This document shows positions 44,596 to 52,598 of a DNA stretch of 64,000 bases, in pieces. Every line of letters starts with the position of its first letter. Position 1 is the stretch's first letter. The DNA lies in the NCBI RefSeq assembly GCF_900101345.1, contig NZ_FMUX01000010.1, forward strand, positions 37,441 through 101,440. The letters run 5' to 3'. The translations under genes and the position numbers were made by a program. The stretch is from Desulfoluna spongiiphila. GTDB lineage: Bacteria; Desulfobacterota; Desulfobacteria; Desulfobacterales; Desulfolunaceae. The notes beneath the pieces were generated by a model. It was not told the origin of the DNA, searched no databases, and saw only the letters and a program-made list of their open reading frames with translations.

Positions 44596-45054
44596 ATGGC
44601 ACACCTTGAATTGAAAATCCCCCCGGTTTTGGTCACCGCCCTTTTTGGCTTTTTCATGTGGGCCACCACCCTGGTGGTGCCCGGTAGCGGGTTGCCGCTG
44701 TGGCTCCGTGGGACGGCCTTTGGACTGGGATGCGGTGCAGGTGCTTTTTTCATCGCAACCGGAGTGCTCTCGTTCCGCCGCGCCGGGACCACGGTGAACC
44801 CCCTGGCCCCCGGAGCCACCACCTTTGTCACCACAGGAATCTACCGGCGAAGCCGAAACCCCATGTATGTAGGCCTCCTGCTTCTTCTGGTGGGCTGGGG
44901 CCTGCTGCTGGCAAATGTGGGGGCCCTTTTATGGACGGCTCTCTTTGTGCCGTACATCAGCAGGTTCCAGATTCAGCCGGAAGAACGGGCCCTGGAAAAA
45001 CGCTTCGGCGAGGCCTTTACTTCTTACAAAAAAAAGGTCCCCCGGTGGTTGTGA
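44596..45054 (+). CDS. isoprenylcysteine carboxyl methyltransferase-like membrane protein
   Basis: 152 residues with four or five membrane spans. The C-terminal motif GIYRRSRNPMYVGLLLLLVGW with a later EERALEKRFGEAFTSYKKKVPRW is the SAM-binding signature of ICMT/PEMT-like methyltransferases (DUF1295/PF04191 group). Bacterial members methylate unknown lipids or small thiols. It begins 33 bases after acnA and may be in the same transcript. No other isoprenoid gene is nearby. Confidence 0.85.
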   Translation: MAHLELKIPPVLVTALFGFFMWATTLVVPGSGLPLWLRGTAFGLGCGAGAFFIATGVLSFRRAGTTVNPLAPGATTFVTTGIYRRSRNPMYVGLLLLLVGWGLLLANVGALLWTALFVPYISRFQIQPEERALEKRFGEAFTSYKKKVPRWL

Positions 45055-45417
45055 TGTTTCCCGAAAGACACCACGCCCACAAACCGCATGGAAGATGGCT
45101 CAATTCGATGCAGCAAGCACTACCCATTTCCATCATCAAATCAAGACATTCCGATTACCCACGCAAAAACACACCGATCCACACTTGCTTTGCCATACGG
45201 ACTATGATCTCATCTTAATAACTGCAACCACGATTAGACAGTATTAAACATTGAAACATGGAGCCCGGGTTCTCATGACATGCCGGCCCCTTGAATACCG
45301 CTTAGCTCACCTGATTGTGAAATTTTTATAGGGGGATAGATCAGAAAAAGGGACAGGCTGTGCATGCGTCGCCTTTTCACGAGGTATACATCGTAACGAT
45401 TTCAACGGGAGGGAAGG
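45055..45417. other. intergenic, nothing recognised
   Basis: 363 bases with falling GC content, the transition into the AT-rich islet. I see no terminator hairpin or repeat-family copy. A GAAGG-type ribosome site for the next small gene ends it. Confidence 0.35.
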
Positions 45418-45618
45418 ATGACTATTTTTGCACTGATCGCAAACACCATTCAATTTTTTATCGCGATTTTGTTGTTAACAGAGCTCTCTTCTCCGTGGGG
45501 TGACAGGGATATCTTTCTAATTTTTGTCATGCTTGTTGTTCCGGCTCTGAACTTGATGTGTTTTTTACCTGTTTCGGAAAAGAGAAAAGACAAGGCCGGC
45601 TTTATCTCCATGCATTAA
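45418..45618 (+). CDS. small hydrophobic protein
   Basis: 66 residues with two membrane spans (about 3-22 and 31-52), beginning MTIFALIANTIQFFIAILL. GGGAGGGAAGG just before ATG 45418 is an excellent ribosome site and the main argument that it is real. It has no recognisable family, and no partner gene is visible. It lies at the border of the AT-rich islet. Confidence 0.6.
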   Translation: MTIFALIANTIQFFIAILLLTELSSPWGDRDIFLIFVMLVVPALNLMCFLPVSEKRKDKAGFISMH

Positions 45619-45801
45619 ATAAGCAAAGGATCAGCGTGCTTATTAATTGTTCCATGCCGCTAAAATGATGCATGGTTCGGTAAAAGAGTAAAAAAGGGTC
45701 TGCAATCCCAGCGGGGTTGCAGTGCTCAATAGCCTGCCATTGAAGCATACTATTGCAACCAGATACACATCTGCAATAACACACGCCAGTAGAAGCAAAA
45801 A

Positions 45802-46223
45802 ATGAAAACAGACATATTTGTTAAAAACGAGTCGAAACGTATTATTGGAATGAAGATTTAAATTGTGCAACGACAACACTGAAAATACTGTCGGAAGTGT
45901 TTGAGACACCCCTTGACGAGCAAGTCATCAGCTCAGCCATTGGGCTGCCCGGCGCCGGTAAACACGGCGCGCTCTGTGGACTGGTCTCCGGCACCCTCAT
46001 GTTTTCGGGTATCTGGGGAAGAAGGAACAGCATCCCGGACACTGAGATTTCTGTGTATTGCCAACGCTTTTCCACCGCCTTTGAAACGCGCTTTGGCAGC
46101 CTGCAATGCAGCGTTCTGAGACCCCAAGGATTTCACCCCGACAACCCGCCTCACCTCTGCGAGCCCATAACGTGTCAGGCACTCGAACTGTCCATAGCAT
46201 TTCTCACAAATGTCACCCCATGA
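45802..46223 (+). pseudogene. C_GCAxxG_C_C family protein, frameshifted
   Basis: The main frame (45825-46223) reads YYWNEDLNCATTTLKILSEV, then CGLVSGTLMFSGIWGRR, FETRFGSLQCSVLRP and LCEPITCQALE, the spacing of the C_GCAxxG_C_C redox family, but has no start codon: it is preceded by TAA at 45822. The other frame starts at ATG 45802 with MKTDIFVK. Adding one A to the run at 45823-45827 joins them into MKTDIFVKKRVETYYWNEDL, the expected N-terminus. So the gene carries a one-base deletion in a homopolymer, or a sequencing error, or needs frameshifting. The family accompanies periplasmic or redox proteins of unknown role. Confidence 0.7.
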
Positions 46224-46504
46224 CGGAAAAGGCACAGCAAAGGAAAGGCGCCTTAAGACCCACACAAAGACAAAACATCTAAAAAGAAGCATGTTACAGA
46301 GACAGAGACGAGCCACATTGAAAGCGAATTGCCGCAGCGCGCCCCCCCTAATCACAGAGGCATATCTCGTAAAAAATATTCATTTATTTTTCGAGAAAGC
46401 CGTCTCTCCCATCATCAAAGCCAATCAGAGTCATAAAAAATCGTCTCCTTTCCTATTACCCTGTGCACCCCCAAAAATCCGAAACCTTTGAAAACCCGAA
46501 AAAT

Positions 46505-46526
46505 CGTAGGGTGCATTCCATGCACC
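46505..46526. repeat. GGTGCA palindrome, copy 3
   Basis: CGTAGGGTGCATTCCATGCACC, the same design as the two copies near 27.7 kb, with compensated changes (GTGCAT/ATGCAC). Confidence 0.6.
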
Positions 46527-46649
46527 ACCCCGAAACCACTCGTCCAACCCTATAAAAACGGATCATGAAGACCACCAGTCAAAAGCCTTCATCGGCCCTA
46601 CAGGGAAGGGACTCAAACTCTATAAAAAGGATAGAGAGCCACAGGAGAA

Positions 46650-47112
46650 AAAACGATCTATGATTTGTCCAATGTCAAGACGCGACCCCTTTCCACTTTC
46701 CACGTTATAATTTGTTTTTAAATCGAAACTTATGCCTCGTCGGGGCAAGAGACTGGCATTTGTTAAGGGTTTGATAGAAGAGACTTCGATACATCTCCCA
46801 AGGTCGTTTCTGGTTTGCATATGACAGTTTCGACTTACTTTGGGATTGTTTCATTCCAAGATACCTCAACTTACCATTGGCCGAGGCCAAACCACCGAAT
46901 ATTTCTCGGAGGCTTTTTGCTTGGGCTATTTGGCAAAAAAGCATGGAAACAAAATGATCCCAGCATTTGAAGCCTTTCGAGTTTCTTTCAGCTCCGTGAA
47001 CTGAGACTAAGCGGGCAAATTCGTTACGGTCAAAAAACCTACTATTTGACTGAAAAGGCTGGAATGACGTACCATTGGCATGCTCCTTGTTTGGCGAGGT
47101 CTTTGTTTGCAA
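46650..47112 (-). mobile_element. IS4-type transposase remnant (N-terminal part and one IS end)
   Basis: The minus frame 47112-46705 encodes an IS4/DUF4372-type transposase N-terminus: SKGFKCWDHFVSMLFCQIAQ, KSLREIFGGLAS, KLSYANQKRPWEMY, ending RHKFRFKNKL followed directly by a stop, where the family continues into its first catalytic Asp segment. No ATG suits the start (TTG 47112 only). About 15 bases beyond the stop is GGGTCGCGTCTTGACATTGG (46691-46672), probably the element's end. The catalytic domain has been deleted, so the element is dead. Confidence 0.8.
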
Positions 47113-47225
47113 ACTTAACCATGCCTTATTAAGGAGCTTCTTTTCAAATTCTCACCGGTTTACTTCCGGTCAAATCCTATTTTGGAAAACAGTGATTTTT
47201 TTATATAAAATATGAGTGATACTTT

Positions 47226-47837
47226 ATGTTAAATACAATCATTCTAAATTCTTTTGAACTATTCAAGAATATCATTATTCATCCAGCTGTATTCTTTGAT
47301 AGAGCTGGAAAAGGCAAATCCAATCTCGCAATATATTTTTTGTTTATAGTCAGTATTATTATCACTTTTTTTAAGTCTTTCAGCATAAAAAAACATACTT
47401 TTAACTATTTTTCAAATGAGATTATCAATATAGTTATATCTTTTTTCAATATTCCACAAACAAAATGGCTCATAGCATTTCTGGGGTTTAGTATGTTTCT
47501 CATGTTAATTATCGTTTTTTGTCATTTTTTATTAAAAAAGTGCAATAAAAAAGAGTTAACTATGAGTTTTTTGGCTATCAGCTGTGCTGGAATAATACTT
47601 CAAGCTGTATTTTATATCCTTGAGCATTTATTGTCTCAAAAATCAGCTTACATACTAAGCAACATAACGTTCTCTTGGATTATTTTCCTATCAATTACGG
47701 CAATAAAAATCAGCCAAAACACCTCGTATAGTAAATCAGTCATAATCTATATTATAGCTGGAATACCTGTAATAGTTATAATTGGCTTAACCGGACTCGC
47801 ACCATTCTTGTTATGGCTTGTCCCCCCAGTAAACTAA
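47226..47837 (+). CDS. AT-rich Yip1-like membrane protein
   Basis: 203 residues with five or six hydrophobic segments (about 35-55, 68-85, 90-110, 120-140, 150-165, 175-200). The opening ELFKNIIIHPAVFFDRAGKG resembles Yip1-domain bacterial proteins of unknown function. Base and codon use are strikingly AT-rich (many AAA, ATA, TTT) compared with every other gene here, a sign of recent acquisition. It lies just after the transposase remnant. The ribosome site is weak. It could be a cargo gene of the islet. Confidence 0.65.
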   Translation: MLNTIILNSFELFKNIIIHPAVFFDRAGKGKSNLAIYFLFIVSIIITFFKSFSIKKHTFNYFSNEIINIVISFFNIPQTKWLIAFLGFSMFLMLIIVFCHFLLKKCNKKELTMSFLAISCAGIILQAVFYILEHLLSQKSAYILSNITFSWIIFLSITAIKISQNTSYSKSVIIYIIAGIPVIVIIGLTGLAPFLLWLVPPVN

Positions 47838-48300
47838 AATTAAGGTTTGCAACCTAAACCTCTTACGACGACCTATGTCAACAATTTGCAATAGCCGCAA
47901 GGATTCCAACTTACGCAATAATGTTACTTGATAACCTTCCGAAAAGAGCAAAGGGATATCTGTAATGATCGTCAAGAGGGTACGTTAGAAAGAAGGGCCG
48001 ATGGATTGGATGCGGCTGTCGGTGCGGGAGCCGCATCCTACGCGTCGTATCCCGTGGGGCCACGGTGATTCCAATGATTCGACAGCATGGAAAAAGCCTC
48101 TATTGGCATACTCCTGCAACCGAAAACATGAGGCGAAAGCAAGTAGAACAACGGTAGGTTGGAGGGGCAGTCCCAGTAAAAAAAGAGGCTACCCCATTTG
48201 GGTTACATAAAAATGGGGATTACATGTAAAAGTAAATCCAAAGCATTGGTCAGTGCAACAAGAAGTTCATTCGCAACAACCATAAATAAGAGCAACTTCA
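47838..48300. other. islet non-coding sequence with a strong hairpin
   Basis: No gene accepted. GGATGCGGCT (48008-48017) pairs perfectly with AGCCGCATCC (48029-48038) around an 11-base loop, followed by structured-looking, purine-rich sequence up to about 48210. The stretch looks like a structured RNA or a mobile-element relic, but I cannot assign it. Confidence 0.4.
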
Positions 48301-48322
48301 TTAAATACCTCTCGGTTAAAGG

Positions 48323-48351
48323 TTGACAAGGGGGCAGACAGACCTTTAAAT
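48323..48351 (+). promoter_or_regulatory. promoter of candidate small RNA
   Basis: TTGACA (48323-48328), 17 bases, TTAAAT (48346-48351). It lies about 60 bases before the terminator stem at 48410. Confidence 0.5.
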
Positions 48352-48357
48352 GAGAGT

Positions 48358-48453
48358 TGTGAATCTATCATTCGGGCTATCTGCCTTGATGGCCTTGTTT
48401 GGTTGAAAGAAAAGGACGGATATGGGTGGCAGCCCTCGCCGTCCTTTTTTTTT
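48358..48453 (+). ncRNA. candidate small RNA, about 95 nt
   Basis: From the expected start about seven bases after the -10 box to a terminator made of AAAGGACGG (48411-48419), an inner GGG/CCC hairpin, CCGTCCTTT and nine T (48445-48453). There is no open frame of note in between. A short promoter-terminator unit without a coding region is the usual look of a bacterial sRNA. Targets unknown. Confidence 0.45.
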
Positions 48454-48664
48454 CTACAAGGCCAAACGACACCTACAAATTGCACATATGGTAGACTTTG
48501 GCAAGGTACAAAAAAGCAATTCACCCTTTTTAAAAACTCTACAACCGCCCGAATCTTAACTAAAAGTTAATCCTGAACTTTCAACCCCCTCACAAGGCTA
48601 ACCCCCGGCATCAATCAGTAAAATACCATACACATCTTTATCTACTCTATTTTTCTGAGCTTAA

Positions 48665-49258
48665 CTAATTTTCTTTCCCACCATGAAACACACCGCATTC
48701 CCGTGCTTCCGCAAGCAGCTTATCATAAAACATTTTCAGCATACCCCCGGATTGAAAGTACGGCCCCATGTACGCTTCCACCTCCTCATGGGTCACCGAC
48801 AGTTTCCTGTAGGAGGAGTGGGTCTTGTTGGTGCACAGGTTCTGGATCAGAGGCATCAGCTTGTCTGCGGATTTGACGATTTTTGCCTCTGCGGTCTCCT
48901 GGGCCATGTACTCGGCGAACAGGCCGGACAGTTTGGTTTCAAGTGCTGCAGGCAGCTGGGAAAAGAGCTTTTTGGCTGCTTTTTTCTCGTTCTCTTCCTT
49001 GTCATCGGTGTTGCCCCTGTACGGGTTCGTGTCCCCTGCATAAATCTCCGGGAGATCATGGATCAGGGCCAACTGGAGGAGTTTCATGCGATCGACACCT
49101 TCGAGTTCGTCTTCAATGAGCATGAGAAACAGGGCCAGGTGCCACGAGTGCTCGGCATCGCTTTCCGGGCGCTCTGCACGGGTCGTGCGGCATGTTCGTT
49201 CACAGGTCTTGAAGGTTTCAACTTCTTTGAGAAAAGCGATGATCTGGTCATATTCCAT
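48665..49258 (-). CDS. HD-domain hydrolase (YfbR/HDDC2-like nucleotidase)
   Basis: 197 residues. HD motifs: RPESDAEHSWHLALFLML (metal His pair at about residues 36-40), LALIHDLPEIYAGDTNPY (His-Asp), and IVKSADKLMPLIQNL (distal Asp). This matches the HDDC2/YfbR group that removes phosphate from 5'-deoxynucleoside monophosphates. ATG 49258 with AGGAAATAAAC upstream gives the family N-terminus. An alpha/beta hydrolase gene lies 45 bases upstream in the same direction. Confidence 0.88.
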   Translation of the reverse strand: MEYDQIIAFLKEVETFKTCERTCRTTRAERPESDAEHSWHLALFLMLIEDELEGVDRMKLLQLALIHDLPEIYAGDTNPYRGNTDDKEENEKKAAKKLFSQLPAALETKLSGLFAEYMAQETAEAKIVKSADKLMPLIQNLCTNKTHSSYRKLSVTHEEVEAYMGPYFQSGGMLKMFYDKLLAEARECGVFHGGKEN

Positions 49259-49303
49259 GTTTATTTCCTGCTTCTTCTTTCCGGACCTCTGCACAAACAG
49301 CAC

Positions 49304-50080
49304 TCAGCCCATTATTCGGTCGATGCCTCTTTTTATGGCGGCGGCCAGTCCTTTGGGGTTATCCCAGGCCATTGCGTGCCCGGCACCCTCTACGATTTCA
49401 AGATGGATCTGTTCTTTTTTCAAGGTCTCGACGTCTGGGTCGGGAAGCGATTTTTCACCGAAAATATACGTTTTCGGAGCTTCAAGGGAATACAGCAACT
49501 GGCGCCAACTCGGATTTTGTCCTTCCACCAGACATATTGATTCTTTATAAACGGCCTCAGGTGAACTCACCAATAGACTGGCTGTCCAGTTTTCGTTGGG
49601 TGAGCCCTTGTTTTCCCGGATCATTTCAGCATGCCCTCCGGCAACATACTCCTCTTCACCATACGATGCGATTTTTTTGCTGTAGTAGCCTCCTCCCGAA
49701 TCCAGGTTGGCCTCACTGAGTATGACCCCCTTGAGCTGTTTCCCGCACCTGGCTGCAAGGGAGATCGCTATGGCCCCACCCATGCTGTGCCCGTAGACAA
49801 TAAACCGGTCGACATCCAAAAAACGCACAAACGCTTCAAGGTAATCCACATGGTCATTTAGGGAGTAGCCAAAGTGGTCCGGCTTATCACTGTACCCAGC
49901 CCCCAACAGATCAATCAGAATTCGTCTGTGTCCTGCCAGGTGGGGCATTGAAGCAACCTGGGGATAATCCAGGGACGAGGCGCAACCCAACCCGTGAATG
50001 AAAAGAATCGGTGTCTCCTCGCCAGGAAAATCGTGATACCGAATTCGTGCATTCATGTGGTCTATTGGAAATTCTTTCAT
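49304..50080 (-). CDS. alpha/beta hydrolase
   Basis: 258 residues. The nucleophile elbow is YGHSMGGAIA (Ser near residue 95), oxyanion HGLGCASSLDYP (about 34-45), acid in FGEKSLPDPDVE (about 215), and His in GAGHAMAWDNP (about 239). The substrate is not predictable from sequence; esterase, haloalkane-like or lactonase activities are possible. ATG 50080 follows CAGGATAGCG. It is probably co-transcribed with the HD hydrolase gene at 48665. Confidence 0.88.
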   Translation of the reverse strand: MKEFPIDHMNARIRYHDFPGEETPILFIHGLGCASSLDYPQVASMPHLAGHRRILIDLLGAGYSDKPDHFGYSLNDHVDYLEAFVRFLDVDRFIVYGHSMGGAIAISLAARCGKQLKGVILSEANLDSGGGYYSKKIASYGEEEYVAGGHAEMIRENKGSPNENWTASLLVSSPEAVYKESICLVEGQNPSWRQLLYSLEAPKTYIFGEKSLPDPDVETLKKEQIHLEIVEGAGHAMAWDNPKGLAAAIKRGIDRIMG

Positions 50081-50212
50081 CGCTATCCTGTACACGTTGC
50101 CTTAATCAAAGCGTTAACCCGAAGAGACCGTGAAAAAGATACCCATGTATCCTGAAAGCCCCTTTTTTCCAAACCCCATACACAATCAATGTGTTTGTTG
50201 TTACACCACCCC

Positions 50213-50764
50213 TTATTCTTGGGCATCCCTGAAGTGAAACGACCGGACAAACCCGTCGAACACAGGCAGATACCTGTCGTAATTTTTCTTGCTGTTTGAC
50301 GAGTACACCAGCACAGCAAAGGAGTACTCCGTCTCCACGTACACGATGTCCTCCCTGTACCCCCCGTCAATGCCTGAAAAAGTGTAATGCCATGAGGCAA
50401 TGTACGAAGGCTGTATGGCCGATTTTTTCCTGGTGAAGGACAGGCTGTGCTGCTGGCCTTTAAAATCGTCAATGTCCGACTCAATAAAATCTTGAATTGT
50501 CTGGGACCGGTCTGTTTTGTCCCAGGCCTGGGCATAGAGATAGGTCTCGGTCTTGATCGAAGCATGGGCAGGACAGAAAAAAGACAGGAGGTCGAACGCC
50601 CGGGCAGAGGGGCTGTCCGAGACCCAGCCCTCAGGCGTCCTTACGGTAAAGGCATGGCCGTTTCCATATATAAATTCAAGAGCCGGGCTGTTTTCCCGGC
50701 AATAGCCCATGGCAAAGGGGGACAAAACACACATCACCACAGCAACCAGAATCACCTGTTTCAT
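50213..50764 (-). CDS. secreted hypothetical protein
   Basis: 183 residues with an N-terminal signal peptide (MKQVILVAVVMCVLSPFAMG). The mature part looks like a small alpha/beta domain: FTVRTPEGWVSDSPSARAFD early, and a pattern similar to PsbP/YybR-type lipoprotein domains (EYSFAVLVYSSNSKKNY, FDGFVRSFHFR). ATG 50764 has GGGAG five bases upstream, better than ATG 50776. The family is not securely recognised. It is the last gene before a large repeat block. Confidence 0.7.
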   Translation of the reverse strand: MKQVILVAVVMCVLSPFAMGYCRENSPALEFIYGNGHAFTVRTPEGWVSDSPSARAFDLLSFFCPAHASIKTETYLYAQAWDKTDRSQTIQDFIESDIDDFKGQQHSLSFTRKKSAIQPSYIASWHYTFSGIDGGYREDIVYVETEYSFAVLVYSSNSKKNYDRYLPVFDGFVRSFHFRDAQE

Positions 50765-50827
50765 AAAAACTCCCATAACGTCCGTATCGCCTTAGGACCG
50801 GCGCAAAAGTAAAACATACAAAAACAG

Positions 50828-51163
50828 GCCTTCTATGATTAAAGTCGGATGAACGACAGGGGCAAGAGGGCTCAGAATAAAAACCAAAAAGATGCCTCCG
50901 GCGGCAAGGTGTGCCACCTTGAAAGCAAGTTGCGAATGCGCTTTCCCCTTCGTTCCTCAGGGAAAATCACATTCGCCGTAACTATTCAGCTTGCCTCCGG
51001 CGGGTCGCTTTGATCGCCCTGAAGGGCGATCAAAACGAAACGCGGGTGCGAAAAAGTGGAAATTATTTCGGCGGAGCCTGGAAAGGCTTGCTTAAGACCT
51101 GTTTGTCAGACCCGGTTTTATAAATCAGGCTAAAAGTTTGGCCCCCGGCAGGGCCGCCGGAGG
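50828..51163. repeat. GCCTCC-family repeat, composite of two units
   Basis: The first unit (50828-50977) is the inverted, 150-bp, three-mismatch copy of 33899-34048, including the flank GCCTTCTATG. Flank GTAACTATTCAGCTT follows, then a second unit (50993-51163) of subtype II: GCCTCCGGCGGG, TTTGATCGCCCT-GA-AGGGCGATCAAA hairpin, AAGACCTGTTTGTC, AAAAGTTTGG, right end GCCGCCGGAGG. It lies between the secreted protein and the interrupted TSUP gene. Confidence 0.88.
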
Positions 51164-51198
51164 TTTTTTTTCTGATGTTGACCGTGGAGGGCATTGCC

Positions 51199-51936
51199 TT
51201 ACAAAAGCACCATTGTCGCTTTGTACAGGATCATGCACCCCATGGTCCCCAGAAGAGTAAAGAGAATCTTCCGGTAGGAAAAGTCCCCGATGAGCCGTGA
51301 GATGCGGATGCCGATCCAGCCCCCGGAGACGGCAGAGGGAACCGCCACCATGGCAAGGGTGACGGAGGCGGTACTCTGGAGTCCGGCCAGGGTCTGGGCC
51401 GTGATCATGATGATGCCTGCGCACATGAAAAAGCTGCCGATGCCTGCTTTGATCTGCTCCTGCTTCCAGCCGGTCAAGGAGGTGTAGACGATGGTGGGGG
51501 GACCGCCCATGCCGAAGGAGGTACCGATGGCCGACGAGGAGAACCCCGCAAGGACGCCCCAGTATTTCGAGACCACTCGCCGGGAGGCGCCTTCGAAGAA
51601 GAGCCCCCAGAGGGCCTAGGTGATAAGGAAAATCCCCATGGCGAATTTCAAGGTATCCCCGGGGAGTTTTTTCATGAGGGTCACACCGGTGAGGGCGCCG
51701 GGAAAGGCGCCGAATATCAGCGGTCGCAGCCGGTCCCAGTCTGCATATTTACGAAAGGTAAGCCCCATCTGCATGTTCATGGCAAGCCCGATGATGGTTC
51801 CGGCGGGGATCGCTATGGGAAGCTCGATGAACTGGGTGGCAAGGGGTGTGGCGACAAGGGCGCAGCCAAAACCGGCGATGCCGTTCACAAGGCCGCCGAG
51901 GCCCCAGAAGAGGGCCATGATAAGGTAATCATTCAT
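51199..51936 (-). pseudogene. TSUP (TauE/SafE) transporter interrupted by an in-frame TAG
   Basis: Two parts in the same frame: 51936-51619 (MNDYLIMALFWGLGGLVNGI, the first TSUP repeat) and 51615-51199 (GTSFGMGGPPTIVYTSL, the second repeat), separated only by TAG at 51618-51616 in the sequence GIFLIT-TAG-ALWGLFFEG. Together they make about 245 residues, the normal length. The gene is otherwise intact, with no other stop. A nonsense mutation is the simplest reading; suppression is possible. ATG 51936 has AGGA eight bases upstream. TAG is used as an ordinary stop elsewhere in this window. Confidence 0.8.
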
Positions 51937-52142
51937 ACAACACATCCTGAAAGGAGAGAAAGTTCGAACCCCATGGGGACAAAGCGCCCAGGCGGGGTGA
52001 AGATCAGGTTTTTACCGTGTTGCCGGTCTTTTGTAAATTCTGTTTTTTAAAAGGACAGGCCCCTCTGTACCCGTCTGCGGAACGCCTGTGACATGGATGC
52101 GTCCACCGATGTCTTCCGACGAGGAAAAAGCACTTGAAAAAA

Positions 52143-52315
52143 GCCTCCGGCGGCAAGGTGTGCCACCTTGAAAGCAGGTTGCGGATGCGCTTTGCCCCCT
52201 CGTCCCTCGGGCCAAAGCACATCCGCCTTTAAAGCGAAATTCATTCAAATAGTTTTTTCAAGACCTGTTTGTTTAACTTTTTAAACGTTTAGCCCCCGGC
52301 AGGGCCGCCGGAGGC
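52143..52315. repeat. GCCTCC-family repeat, full-length 173-bp copy
   Basis: The cleanest copy: GCCTCCGGCGG (52143-52153) and CCGCCGGAGGC (52305-52315) are exact inverted repeats. Between them: CAAGGTGTGCCACCTTG hairpin, GCGGATGCGCTTTGCCC...GGGCCAAAGCACATCCGC hairpin, AAGACCTGTTTG, TTTAACTTTTTAAACG hairpin, CCCCCGGCAGGG. It is in reverse orientation relative to 17243-17415, which has the same length. The rest of 51937-52598 shows no gene. Confidence 0.92.
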
Positions 52316-52598
52316 ATAAGCTGAGTCGTTATTTTTTCGTGAGCTATAGCCAGCCCCCACCATGGCCCCCAGCATAAGAGTTTATCAATGGCATATATTT
52401 ACTTTATCGATACATACCATCGAAAAGTCCCTGAAAAATCAATTTGATTGTCTCACCTCAAACCCTTTACATTCTCTGATCCGTACACACCTGAAGCAAC
52501 GCCTCCGGCACCACTGCAACCACGGCCTCACCAAATGGATGAGGCCGTCATGTGCGCCCGAGGCCCCTTATCACCCACAGGCGCCATAAGAGGATACC

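Noticed and set aside
45933..46355. 140-codon minus-strand frame
   Set aside because: It is antisense to the C_GCAxxG_C_C gene, whose motifs on the plus strand are convincing.
46620..46820. 66-codon minus-strand frame after the transposase fragment
   Set aside because: It spans the stop and the presumed IS end and does not continue the transposase sequence; non-coding.
48001..48210. 69-codon frame in the islet
   Set aside because: Its translation has no family character, and it overlaps a strong hairpin; more likely structured non-coding sequence.
51616..51618. pyrrolysine readthrough in the TSUP gene
   Set aside because: TAG is a normal stop for several genes here, the site would be in a membrane segment, and no pyl genes or PYLIS-like structure are visible. 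Mentioned only as a possibility to exclude.
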